From NCBI GenBank assembly GCA_964364175.1, contig CAYILR010000053.1, positions 1 through 23,352 on the forward strand: DNA of 23,352 bases, read 5' to 3'. This DNA comes from CAYILR01 sp964364175 (lineage in GTDB: Bacteria > Bdellovibrionota > UBA1018). Positions 10,001-16,804 of this stretch are shown piece by piece. The notes beneath the pieces are model-generated. The model saw nothing but the letters and a program-made list of their open reading frames with translations, ran no database searches and was not told where the DNA came from. Both the position numbers and the translations under genes were made by a program. How positions within the stretch are numbered: the first letter of the stretch is position 1; each line of letters starts with the position of its first letter.

Positions 10001-12568
10001 TGGGAAATCCAGATGAAGGAACTCGAGCGTCCCGGAAGCGCGCTAGCCGAGCGAGCCGCTCTCGAGCGTGACATGGTTTTCTTTTTGAGAGAGGGAATCG
10101 AGACCTATTGCAATCCTACAGGATTGGACATTGTCGTGACTCGACTTCAGGCCAAAAAAACCAGCCCTGGCAAAGCACTGCTCGATCCGCAATTCACGGT
10201 GGATGGAGATTTGAGCGTTTATCGCAAAGCCGATTTTGAGGGAATGGTTCAGGATCAAATCCTGCTGATGATGGAACACGTCAACGCCTATCACCACGGA
10301 CACGAACTGGTTTGGCAGGCGGGTCGCGCAATTGCCAAGTACGGCGAAAGAATTTTGCTGGCCCGACACATTCAGGGTCTCGATTTTGTGAACGATGTTC
10401 CACAGAGATCTCCCAACGATCCCATTCGTAGGCTTTTTGAAGCTACGCAGAACCTCGTAGCTTTCAAAGCAGATCCGGATGGATTCCAGGCGATTCTCAA
10501 GAGCCTTTCGCCTGTGACTCCTCGAACCGCGCACGCGGGTCTGATGGAGTATTTGCATTGGGTGGAGCTCGCAGAGCCGCAACTCAAAAATCTCCTGACC
10601 GATTCCACCGATGCGCTCCCCAATCAGTGGAAACCGAGTTTGGGCAACCCCAGTCAGCTTTATCCACACATCGGTCGACTGAGACGACTCTTGCAGCGAG
10701 AAGAAAAGAAAGTCTACGAGATGGTTCTTGAAAAAGCCGGGGCACTCACCACACGAAATACGCTCGAAGAAGAAGTCGTGGAAATTCAAAAAAACCTGAG
10801 CGAGGTTTTGGCTCTGATCGCTAACCTGGGCCGCGTCTCGGGTGAATACGACGAAGTCGACTGGGTACGAGTGCTGGAACTCGAACAGCGCGAAAGAGAA
10901 ATCAAACTTTTGCTGGCATCGTTTCCTGGATTTTATCTGGACGAGAATTACCGACAGTTGCAGAGAGATCTTCAGCAAGTTTTGGAGCAGCTGAGAGTTC
11001 TGCGAGAAAAACACCAAGCCAACCCGAATCCAACGCCCATCGACTCCAATCCAGAATATCGAAGGCTCTGGCTTCAACGCTACGAACTCGAAGCTCAGCT
11101 TCAAGAGAAACAACGCTGGATCGAACGAGTCAGGGCGCGCGAAGCTCTGGATCTCGAGCTCAATCAAGTCAATCTCGCTGGAGTTTGGGAATTCGGCCCC
11201 GAGCCCACCCGTCCCGGAAAAGTCAGGCTGGAGCACGTCGCAGGCCGTCCCGGAAAAATCAAACTCTGGATCACGTGGCAAGGACAGAGTGAGCAACCTC
11301 CGCACTACGAAGTCAACGCCATCTACACTCGCGGTGAGATTTACGGATTTTGGAAAGACCTGCACACTTCCTCGACCGTCGAAGGCGGATTCATGGGCGG
11401 GATTTTTAGAGCCCGCTACTCGCGCGAAACTGGAATGATTCAAGTCATTCTCCCCACCACCGAGAGCGCTCGCAATGGTGGCGCACTGAGATGGAACGGA
11501 GCGATCCTGAGACGCAATTCAGAAATTCGTGCACCCAGCGGACGTCCGTATTTTGAGACCGAGAATCAATCCATCGCGCAAGAGCCCATCGACTCGGTGG
11601 GTCGCTACGTCGGCCAAATCCCAGCCGGCAAAGGGATTCTATTGGTGAACTATAAAAACTCCAAAGGCAGAACGCGCCACCTGCACTACGATCTCTACGA
11701 AGTCGACTCGCCTCCGGATGGATCCGGATGGGTCGAAGACGGACAGGTCGCAGTCTACCGACAAGTACCGGCCGGAACTTACGATCTGGTGGTCGAGAGC
11801 AGTCCCGAAACCCGAATGTCTCGTGTGACAGTCCAAGCAGGACGAGTGAACGTCGTTGAGATGCCCGGAGAAGGCCGCGTGAGGCTCGAAGTTCGAGGTG
11901 GGCCCGGAGATATTTTGCAAGACGCTCGCGGAGTGGACGCAGCCGTATTTGGCAACAATCAGTGGTTTGGAAGGCCCGGCGCTACGGTCGAAACCGCGCT
12001 CGAGCTCCCGGCGGGGACTTACACATTTGTCTCGGCGGGATTGAGAGAAACCATCACCGTCAAGAGCATGCAAGAAACCGTGGTCGCGCTTAATTATGCC
12101 AAAGTCGACGTGCGCGCCAAGGACGGGCTCGGTCAGCCCATCACCGATTATACCTTCCAGATGTATCAGGAAGAAAACATGATCCATCCTATCGAGGTGC
12201 CGACCACGACGCCAGGATCCAAAACGATGTGGCTGCCCCCAGGACGCTATCGTGCGAGGTTCCTCAAGCAGGACACCCCCGAACAGTGGATTTCGCCCGT
12301 GGATGTTTTTGTGCACGAAAGCACGAAAGTGATTCCTCCTCTCGGACGCCTAAAAGTGACGATCCAAGGAAAGCGCCCGCCTGCTACGGCACGAGCGATT
12401 GTCCGTTCCAAAACACAGACCCACCGGATCACCTGGATGGATTTCTCCAAGATCGACAGCTTGGACCTGCCTGTGGATCGCTACGAAGTGAATTATATGG
12501 ACGGGGATCAGAACAAGGTGACTGAGATCGATGTGGGGGCTTTTCGGGAGAATTTATTGAATTTATAG
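7043..12568 (+). CDS. Giant exported multidomain protein with NTase-like motif and beta repeats
   Basis: A 1841-aa protein with a Sec signal peptide (residues 1-22, ending SGAWS). Residues 30-450 are helical. About 460-560 is a hydrophobic, Ala/Gly-rich segment. Around 801-813 the motif GSKDPTSDIDRSS fits the pol-beta-type nucleotidyltransferase signature (Gly-Ser, then Asp808-x-Asp810), and RAFDVNEY about 35 residues later could give the third acid. Residues about 1215-1370 are strongly coiled-coil. A beta-rich domain begins at LAGVWEF (about 1378). Four short beta repeats follow, each with a turn of the type LPAGTY (near 1575, 1654, 1730 and 1808), like PEGA or carboxypeptidase-regulatory modules. 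GTG 7043 is the only start that keeps the signal peptide. The architecture suggests a secreted or surface effector, possibly toxin-like; that is inference. Its codons favour C in third position, unlike ppk1. Confidence 0.85.
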   Translation: MKKLQLRWTLGFLLLFPSGAWSGPIDQLKNQFKNEVVASTVDLRLKVELGNDSDPNLPERDALRTAEGRYKALLTEILRLEVNQKATPQEKVEFLNHLFVTQENAALRSFALIQKHLDNILASNPAESDVARIFANQEAEIRVARTQLEIIFMQLSAHGPLVGPREFGERFFCGPGSKCQLTLLRMDELGDAMEKIDVGHAADPVGGVSDRVYQWYSAIQMGYNLEEYRRLAVHGLILDQAVEGKETPVVGAVRQQIARNAELNLVARLNHHSRRLPLSRFFWPSDSREDVARQLEREVLQTPEYQLLNYLIQGRTPTVPEYYNAVARVIISQQQSVNDWFVKEYGREGLNKGLGMILRYYGAWGTGSASYDEVSKRIQQFTRESDAAASAFQQAARTPDPAQLPLQTRQLLENYGYIETHTGGLKTYVIPTDSRTLSGNLGGMQQKLNLPGEAWLNIITPKNIGIAVVSVVAPELIGLRIAAAAEALSLSEGTVIAVQVLAEMVAGAALSAGQDYLEHGKVDLKKIMIESFLLGSVLQGITRGTQFLTPAMARAVENWTQNFPFQKLLKDRAVREATEEWIQDGLSLAADGFLNTYYLSEMEGKVDIETFLSVMFNSVITRHISNAFHGRVPAYSDFAGWMGQHLPPALKRYFETDPRMMRHTYERVQEQLRLQAEASRTLSEVLKNRKKGDLSRDLVFRALKRGDLSFNDIRVLVEIAPTKYRAVAEEIRELREVTFKGMEHEAVTMARDQVRRAFQDDRKKVEERFPPGPERDRAIEALENRTLFELSFINKNIIAPGSKDPTSDIDRSSAHPLVRKLLVRLYEAQAQSVDGGRVPPSARAFDVNEYINIFYFLNENIPLRTALDAVDGPVAGIKHGQWIESESLAGAMLHMSEGQRRRFESNQENILWKKFETENTPPAERARILTELNQKFDRAENSLFRGQQELAAETRELGLDPQNPDSELRARESLYDKRVRKYQDQLWEIQMKELERPGSALAERAALERDMVFFLREGIETYCNPTGLDIVVTRLQAKKTSPGKALLDPQFTVDGDLSVYRKADFEGMVQDQILLMMEHVNAYHHGHELVWQAGRAIAKYGERILLARHIQGLDFVNDVPQRSPNDPIRRLFEATQNLVAFKADPDGFQAILKSLSPVTPRTAHAGLMEYLHWVELAEPQLKNLLTDSTDALPNQWKPSLGNPSQLYPHIGRLRRLLQREEKKVYEMVLEKAGALTTRNTLEEEVVEIQKNLSEVLALIANLGRVSGEYDEVDWVRVLELEQREREIKLLLASFPGFYLDENYRQLQRDLQQVLEQLRVLREKHQANPNPTPIDSNPEYRRLWLQRYELEAQLQEKQRWIERVRAREALDLELNQVNLAGVWEFGPEPTRPGKVRLEHVAGRPGKIKLWITWQGQSEQPPHYEVNAIYTRGEIYGFWKDLHTSSTVEGGFMGGIFRARYSRETGMIQVILPTTESARNGGALRWNGAILRRNSEIRAPSGRPYFETENQSIAQEPIDSVGRYVGQIPAGKGILLVNYKNSKGRTRHLHYDLYEVDSPPDGSGWVEDGQVAVYRQVPAGTYDLVVESSPETRMSRVTVQAGRVNVVEMPGEGRVRLEVRGGPGDILQDARGVDAAVFGNNQWFGRPGATVETALELPAGTYTFVSAGLRETITVKSMQETVVALNYAKVDVRAKDGLGQPITDYTFQMYQEENMIHPIEVPTTTPGSKTMWLPPGRYRARFLKQDTPEQWISPVDVFVHESTKVIPPLGRLKVTIQGKRPPATARAIVRSKTQTHRITWMDFSKIDSLDLPVDRYEVNYMDGDQNKVTEIDVGAFRENLLNL

Positions 12569-12572
12569 AAAT

Positions 12573-12596
12573 AAAACAATCGTTTAGAATGATTGT
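12573..12596 (+). terminator. Weak stem-loop after the giant gene
   Basis: AACAATC and GATTGTT form a 7-bp stem around a 9-nt loop a few bases after the stop codon at 12568. There is no T-run after it, so it is at most a weak or factor-dependent terminator, or an mRNA 3'-end stabiliser. Confidence 0.35.
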
Positions 12597-12615
12597 TGAT
12601 GGCTAATGCTCACCG

Positions 12616-12676
12616 TGTTGGCAAACTAGCCAACAGTATTATGCAAGCTTGCCAAAATAGCATAGACATTTGCCAA
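12616..12676. promoter_or_regulatory. Phased TTGGCAA operator array
   Basis: Three copies of a 7-bp site lie upstream of the TIGR02147 gene: TTGGCAA at 12618-12624 and, in the opposite orientation, TTGCCAA at 12649-12655 and 12670-12676. Their centres are 31 and 21 bp apart, close to three and two helical turns. The first copy sits in a perfect inverted repeat, TGTTGGC/GCCAACA (12616-12622 and 12629-12635). The last copy lies exactly between the -35 and -10 boxes, where a bound protein would block RNA polymerase. Confidence 0.65.
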
Positions 12677-12691
12677 CGCACCGCATATAAT
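12663..12691 (+). promoter_or_regulatory. Sigma70-type promoter of the TIGR02147 operon
   Basis: TAGACA (12663-12668) and a perfect TATAAT (12686-12691) are separated by 17 bp. The start codon ATG 12700 begins eight bases after the -10 box, so transcription should start at or within a few bases of the ATG and give a leaderless mRNA. No Shine-Dalgarno is present, which agrees. Confidence 0.75.
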
Positions 12692-12699
12692 GCGCTGCA

Positions 12700-13539
12700 A
12701 TGAAAGTGTCACAAGAAATTCATCACTTCACGGACTACCGTGCCTACCTGGTCGCTCACGCCCAGGATATGAAGCGGCAGAACTCCAGCTGGAGCTATGG
12801 GAGCTGGGCAAAACGCCTGGGCCTCAAAACTACTTCTTCGATCACCAAAATCATCCAGGGCGATCGCGACCCGGGTCCAGGCGTCACTGAAAAACTGATT
12901 CAATACTTTCGATTTAATCCCATCCAAGCCGAATATTTCCGAGACCTCGTTCGCCTCTATAAAGTCCGACATGATCCCAGGCTCAGCGTTCTATTGATGG
13001 AAAAAATGGGCAAGGATCATCCGAACGGCGCCATACGAATTTTGGACGACAAGACGTTTTCGGCGATCTCGAACTGGTACTACCTACCTCTCCGAGAAAT
13101 GTTGCGAATGAAGGGGTTTATCGAGAGCGCCGATTGGATCAGCAAAAAACTTCGTTTCAAAGTCACTCCCCGTGAGGTCACGCAAGCCTACAGAACTCTC
13201 GAATACTTGGGCTTGGCCCAGCGCGATGCCTCCGGGCGACTTCGCATTACCGAAGGAAAAATCAACACGACCCACGATGTGGCCAGCGAGGCGATCAAGC
13301 GCTACCACGAGCAAATGCTGGAAAACGCCAAGATTTCCATCCGCACCTGCCCAGTCGAAGAGCGTGAGATCACGGGCACTAGCCTTGCCATCCGCTCAGA
13401 GAATTTGTCACGAGCCAAAGAAATGGTTCGAGAGTTTAGAAAAAAATTTGCACAGACCTTCGAAGAAGAAAACGGAGATTCTGTGGTTCAGTTTCAACTT
13501 CAACTTTTCCCCCTCACTAAAAAGGAAGAAATCCAATGA
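12700..13539 (+). CDS. TIGR02147 family regulator
   Basis: A 279-aa cytoplasmic protein of the TIGR02147 (DUF4423-containing) family, known mainly from Bdellovibrio, Fibrobacter and related genomes. Visible family features are an N-terminal FTDYRAYL, a helix-turn-helix-like stretch SYGSWAKRLGLKTTSSIT (about residues 27-52), a central ISNWYYLPLREML segment, a winged-helix-like YRTLEYLGLAQRD, and a C-terminal TCPVEEREITGTSLAI. Family members are thought to be transcription regulators (inference; little is proven). It has a strong promoter with repeat operators and appears leaderless. Its stop overlaps the next start (ATGA at 13536-13539), so it is translationally coupled to the 880-aa exported protein, which it may control. 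Confidence 0.9.
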   Translation: MKVSQEIHHFTDYRAYLVAHAQDMKRQNSSWSYGSWAKRLGLKTTSSITKIIQGDRDPGPGVTEKLIQYFRFNPIQAEYFRDLVRLYKVRHDPRLSVLLMEKMGKDHPNGAIRILDDKTFSAISNWYYLPLREMLRMKGFIESADWISKKLRFKVTPREVTQAYRTLEYLGLAQRDASGRLRITEGKINTTHDVASEAIKRYHEQMLENAKISIRTCPVEEREITGTSLAIRSENLSRAKEMVREFRKKFAQTFEEENGDSVVQFQLQLFPLTKKEEIQ

Positions 13540-16178
13540 AAGTAGTAAAATTAGGAATCGTAGTAGGAATATTCATCGCAAGTGCCTCAGCCTGGAGCGA
13601 TGGAGCTGTCGGCAACGGAGGCGATGGTTGCGTCGCTGAGTTCAAGGCAACGATGAATCGATTGGGAATGACGGTTGCCACGCATCCCTTCATTCGCCCC
13701 AAGTTGAGCGCAGCGCAGTTTCAGGAATTTTTTCAAAAACTCAAATCGATGCGAGTCGTGCAATCCTCACAAGAGTTTCTCAAGGACCCCAGAACAGGGG
13801 AACCCGTCGAAGCCATTAACGATGGATCCAACCGCATCGAACTCAGCCAAACCTGGTGTAAAAAACCGCGCGGCAAGCAAAAAGACGCGCTCGCGCTCCA
13901 TGAAGTCTTCGGGCTGATGGATCTTGAAAAAAGCCAAGACTACTCCATTTCCAGTCTACTCTGGCAGTGGAACATGGACCCCTCGGAAGGCATCGTTTGC
14001 TCCGACTCCTCGGGAAAAAAGCAAGTCAGCATCGATATCCCTGATTCGCAAGGAGATCGGGAGATTGTGTTGGGAAGCGATTCCGTAGGCCGCGTGAAGT
14101 GTGATGACACCGGAGTACTGCTCTGTCAGTGGGGTTGGATCAACTCTCAGTCCTTGCTTTTGGATATCGTCAACGCAAAACCTGTGGGTTCGTTACCGGG
14201 CGTTCCGCCTCTGGCCTATTCGTTCACAGGTGAACTGAAAACAGGAACGTTTAGCGATATTCAAAAGCTGACCTGTCAGCAAAACAGCCACGAGCTGCAG
14301 AACAAGAAAGTCGCCATTGTCGGAGATGTCGAACGCGTCAAAACCACGATTCAATCGGGGTTGAAAAAAGAACGCCTGTTTACGCTCGTAGCCCGCTCTC
14401 AAGCCGATCTACCGGCGGTGCTCAAGGAGCAAGCTTTTGAACAATCGGGCTTGGTCTTGTCGCCCGAGCATCAGCAACGCCTAGGCGTGAGTGGTGTGGA
14501 TTATCTCTTGGTCATTTCTAAAGACGAAAAAAACAAGATGATCTTGGCACGACTTCTGACCCGCGAGGCTTATATTTTGGGAAGCTGGGAATCCAAGGCG
14601 GGTCTGTCAGAAGCGAACGCAGCGCGAGAGCTTTTGCAAAAAATCCTGCGAGACCTCAAGGGGATCGAATCTGACTCTGCTCAAAGCGAAGCCGCAGAGG
14701 GAGATAGCGTGGTCGCTAAAAAAACAACGCTCGCTTTAGATCCTCTGAATGCTCTCGATGAAAGACACGTCGGAAAGGCGGCTCAATTCGTTCCCGTCAC
14801 TCTCGGAAATCGTGAAGTCGAAGTACAAGCGACTGAGTTGACACAATTACAGTATTTTTTGATTCAGCAAAATCTACCTGCCCTATTCAAAAAACCCGAA
14901 CAGTGTGACCGAGGCGAAGCGACACTTTTGCATGGAATGACTTTGTGTGCAAATCACCCAGTCGAAAATATTTCGCTCGAAGATGCACAAGCCGTGGTTG
15001 CTAAACTCAATCAAGCACAATCGGAATACACTTACCAGTTGCCGAACGAGACGGATTGGGAGGCTTTTACTCGTGCCGGAGCATCGCTTCAATTTCCGTA
15101 CTCGTTTGGATTCAACGATACTGGGATTCTCAATCAGTACGCGTGGTACGAAGAAAACTCCGATTCGAGAACTCATGCCGTGGCTCAACAGGAAGCTAAT
15201 CCGTGGGGGTTATATGATTTGCACGGTAACGTGGCGGAGTGGGTGCTAGCTGCGAATCCAGCCGAACGCGTGACTCGGGGCGGAAGCTACTTGAGTGCTG
15301 CTGCTGACGTGAAGGCGGTGTCCCGAAGCGCAGCGGGAGCTCGTGGAAATCCCTCGGCTGTGGGGATGAGATTGATCCGCGTGCGACGCGCTCAGCCGGT
15401 GCAGAAACCAGTGATTCAACCAGTGAACCAGCCAGGCTCGAATCCTTCAGGGCGTAATCGGGTTGGGATGAGCTTTGTCTCGATTCGTCCGGGATCGTTC
15501 TTGATGGGCAGTCCAGAGAATGAGTTGGGTCGATATAATAACGAGACTCAACACCGAGTGACTCTGACGAATGGATTTGAAATTCAAACGACCTCAGTCA
15601 CCCAGGCTCAATGGGTGCAAGTGATGGGGAGTAATCCTTCGTATTTTCAAGATAAAAAATATTGCCCAGACAATCATGTTGCAAGTCCCGTAGCGATGTG
15701 TCCGAATCATCCAGTAGAGCAGGTGTCCTGGAACGAAGTCCAAGAGTTCATTGAAAAAAAGAACTCTACTACTCGAGATGGATACAAATATCGACTTCCC
15801 ACGGAAGCTGAGTGGGAGTACGCAGCACGAGCTGGCACGCAGACTCCGTATTACTTCGGAGGAGGATCGATCGATCAATATGCCTGGTACTATGAAAACT
15901 CCGATAGTCAAACTCACGAAGTGGCCAAACTGAAACCAAACGCATACGGCCTCTACGATATGTCAGGCAATGTGCACCAGTGGGTACAGGACTGGTACGG
16001 GAATTACAGGAGCCAAGATCAAACCAACCCTCTGGGTGCCCAGTCAGGCTCGAACCGCGTGTTTCGGGGTGGCAGTTTGAGCCACAGCGCTCGGGGCGTC
16101 CGTTCCGCCTTTCGCGGCGTCGGCCCCGCTGGTCTCCGCAGCTGCGGTGTGGGTTTCCGCCTGGCCCGAGGACGTTAA
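13536..16178 (+). CDS. Exported CsgG-like/double FGE-sulfatase domain protein with DGR-like C-terminus
   Basis: An 880-aa protein with a Sec signal peptide (residues 1-20). It is followed by VGNGGDGCV and a zincin-like ALHEVFGLMDLE (about 125) that lacks a full HExxH motif. Residues about 270-370 (LFTLVARSQADLPAVLKEQA, VSGVDYLLV) resemble CsgG-type outer-membrane assembly proteins. Two FGE-sulfatase (C-type-lectin-fold) domains follow: a divergent one, about 414-620, and a typical one, about 640-880, with FVSIRPGSFLMGS, YRLPTEAEWEYAARAG, YGLYDMSGNVHQWVQDW and RVFRGGS. Neither shows the C-terminal Cys pair of true formylglycine-generating enzymes, so a ligand-binding role is more likely than catalysis. 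The last 37 codons look like a DGR variable region. The start ATG overlaps the upstream stop and AAGGA lies at 13522-13526. Likely outer membrane or surface. Confidence 0.88.
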   Translation: MKVVKLGIVVGIFIASASAWSDGAVGNGGDGCVAEFKATMNRLGMTVATHPFIRPKLSAAQFQEFFQKLKSMRVVQSSQEFLKDPRTGEPVEAINDGSNRIELSQTWCKKPRGKQKDALALHEVFGLMDLEKSQDYSISSLLWQWNMDPSEGIVCSDSSGKKQVSIDIPDSQGDREIVLGSDSVGRVKCDDTGVLLCQWGWINSQSLLLDIVNAKPVGSLPGVPPLAYSFTGELKTGTFSDIQKLTCQQNSHELQNKKVAIVGDVERVKTTIQSGLKKERLFTLVARSQADLPAVLKEQAFEQSGLVLSPEHQQRLGVSGVDYLLVISKDEKNKMILARLLTREAYILGSWESKAGLSEANAARELLQKILRDLKGIESDSAQSEAAEGDSVVAKKTTLALDPLNALDERHVGKAAQFVPVTLGNREVEVQATELTQLQYFLIQQNLPALFKKPEQCDRGEATLLHGMTLCANHPVENISLEDAQAVVAKLNQAQSEYTYQLPNETDWEAFTRAGASLQFPYSFGFNDTGILNQYAWYEENSDSRTHAVAQQEANPWGLYDLHGNVAEWVLAANPAERVTRGGSYLSAAADVKAVSRSAAGARGNPSAVGMRLIRVRRAQPVQKPVIQPVNQPGSNPSGRNRVGMSFVSIRPGSFLMGSPENELGRYNNETQHRVTLTNGFEIQTTSVTQAQWVQVMGSNPSYFQDKKYCPDNHVASPVAMCPNHPVEQVSWNEVQEFIEKKNSTTRDGYKYRLPTEAEWEYAARAGTQTPYYFGGGSIDQYAWYYENSDSQTHEVAKLKPNAYGLYDMSGNVHQWVQDWYGNYRSQDQTNPLGAQSGSNRVFRGGSLSHSARGVRSAFRGVGPAGLRSCGVGFRLARGR
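16061..16176 (+). other. Candidate DGR variable region
   Basis: The 3' end of the 880-aa gene encodes RGGS, then four variable codons, A-R, two variable, R-S-A, one variable, R, three variable, P-A, two variable, R, three variable, then VGFRLAR. This is the layout of C-type-lectin-fold DGR targets. From 16087 to 16168 there is one A and 18 T in 82 nt. Fixed Arg, Gly, Ser, Ala and Pro codons avoid A (CGN, TCC, GCC, CCC). Nearly all variable codons end in C or T (AGC, CAC, GGC, GTC, TTT, GGT, CTC, TGC), as expected if AAC or AAT codons of a template had been mutated at A. No template repeat or reverse transcriptase is visible in the window, so the call rests on composition alone. Confidence 0.5.
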
Positions 16179-16230
16179 CCTAGTCGGCAGTCCACATCCT
16201 GATTTATTGCGTATTTTAATCAAGTATTTA

Positions 16231-16259
16231 TTTACATTTAATGTAATTAATGCTAATTG
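16231..16259 (+). promoter_or_regulatory. Possible promoter with inverted repeat
   Basis: TTTACA (16231-16236) and TAATTG (16254-16259) are 17 bp apart, seven bases before ATG 16267. The perfect inverted repeat TTACAT-TTA-ATGTAA (16232-16246) overlaps the -35 box and could be an operator. The whole stretch 16200-16260 is AT-rich. Confidence 0.45.
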
Positions 16260-16266
16260 TGCGCCT

Positions 16267-16776
16267 ATGAAAATAATTTTAGTAGGCATGGTATTTTTGC
16301 TATCGGTGTCAGGAATAGCTTACGCAGAAGTAGAGCTTGGTTCTGTTTTCGAGGTTCTTCAAATCACCGATGTAGAGAATGCCCCTGTTCAAACGATTCG
16401 ATTGGAAAAGTGTTATGAAAGACGCTCGACCATCTTTGGACTGATGGTAGAAAGATGTACTCCTTTGCGAAGAGGAAACTATTCTTTAGAGAAATTGAAT
16501 CGCCTCAATCAAAAATTAAATAAGAATTTTAACCAGGATTTTAGTGATTTCTTGGAGGATGTTAAAAACATTCCTTCCACTATTGTAGATGGATCGCTGC
16601 TTGCGATTGCAATGGATCCTGCTTCTGAATACAAGCGGATTAGTTCTTTTTATCGTCAGAAAGAGGCTGTGAATGAAGTCATGCGCGTAATAGATTTGGG
16701 TCAACGCGGAACGTTGACGAGTTCGCAGGAAGAATTTTTTGACTATCTCGACCTGGCTTTGGTTGACTTAGATTAG
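16267..16776 (+). CDS. Small exported protein, unknown function
   Basis: I do not recognise this 169-aa protein. ATG 16267 is chosen because it starts a clear signal peptide (MKIILVGMVFLLSVSGIAYA, cut before EVELG). An upstream in-frame start would run through the AT-rich promoter region and the end of the previous gene. The mature part has two Cys (CYERRSTIFGLMVERC) that could form a disulfide, and a helical, charged C-terminal half. No lipobox is seen, so it is probably periplasmic or secreted. It is followed 28 bp later by another exported protein with a strong Shine-Dalgarno, so the two are probably an operon. The AT-rich, A-ending codons differ from the preceding gene, a mild hint of different origin. 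Confidence 0.7.
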   Translation: MKIILVGMVFLLSVSGIAYAEVELGSVFEVLQITDVENAPVQTIRLEKCYERRSTIFGLMVERCTPLRRGNYSLEKLNRLNQKLNKNFNQDFSDFLEDVKNIPSTIVDGSLLAIAMDPASEYKRISSFYRQKEAVNEVMRVIDLGQRGTLTSSQEEFFDYLDLALVDLD

Positions 16777-16804
16777 CTTAAAATTTTTCAAGGAGGCCGT
16801 AAAA

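Noticed and set aside
10043..11443. 466-codon open frame on the minus strand inside the giant gene
   Set aside because: It lies fully antisense to a gene with coherent domains and signal peptide, and its translation shows no domain. It is a by-product of the C-rich third positions of the real gene.
15270..15400. Second variable region at the end of the first FGE domain
   Set aside because: Its codons often end in A or G and contain normal adenine content, so it does not show the pattern seen at 16061-16176.
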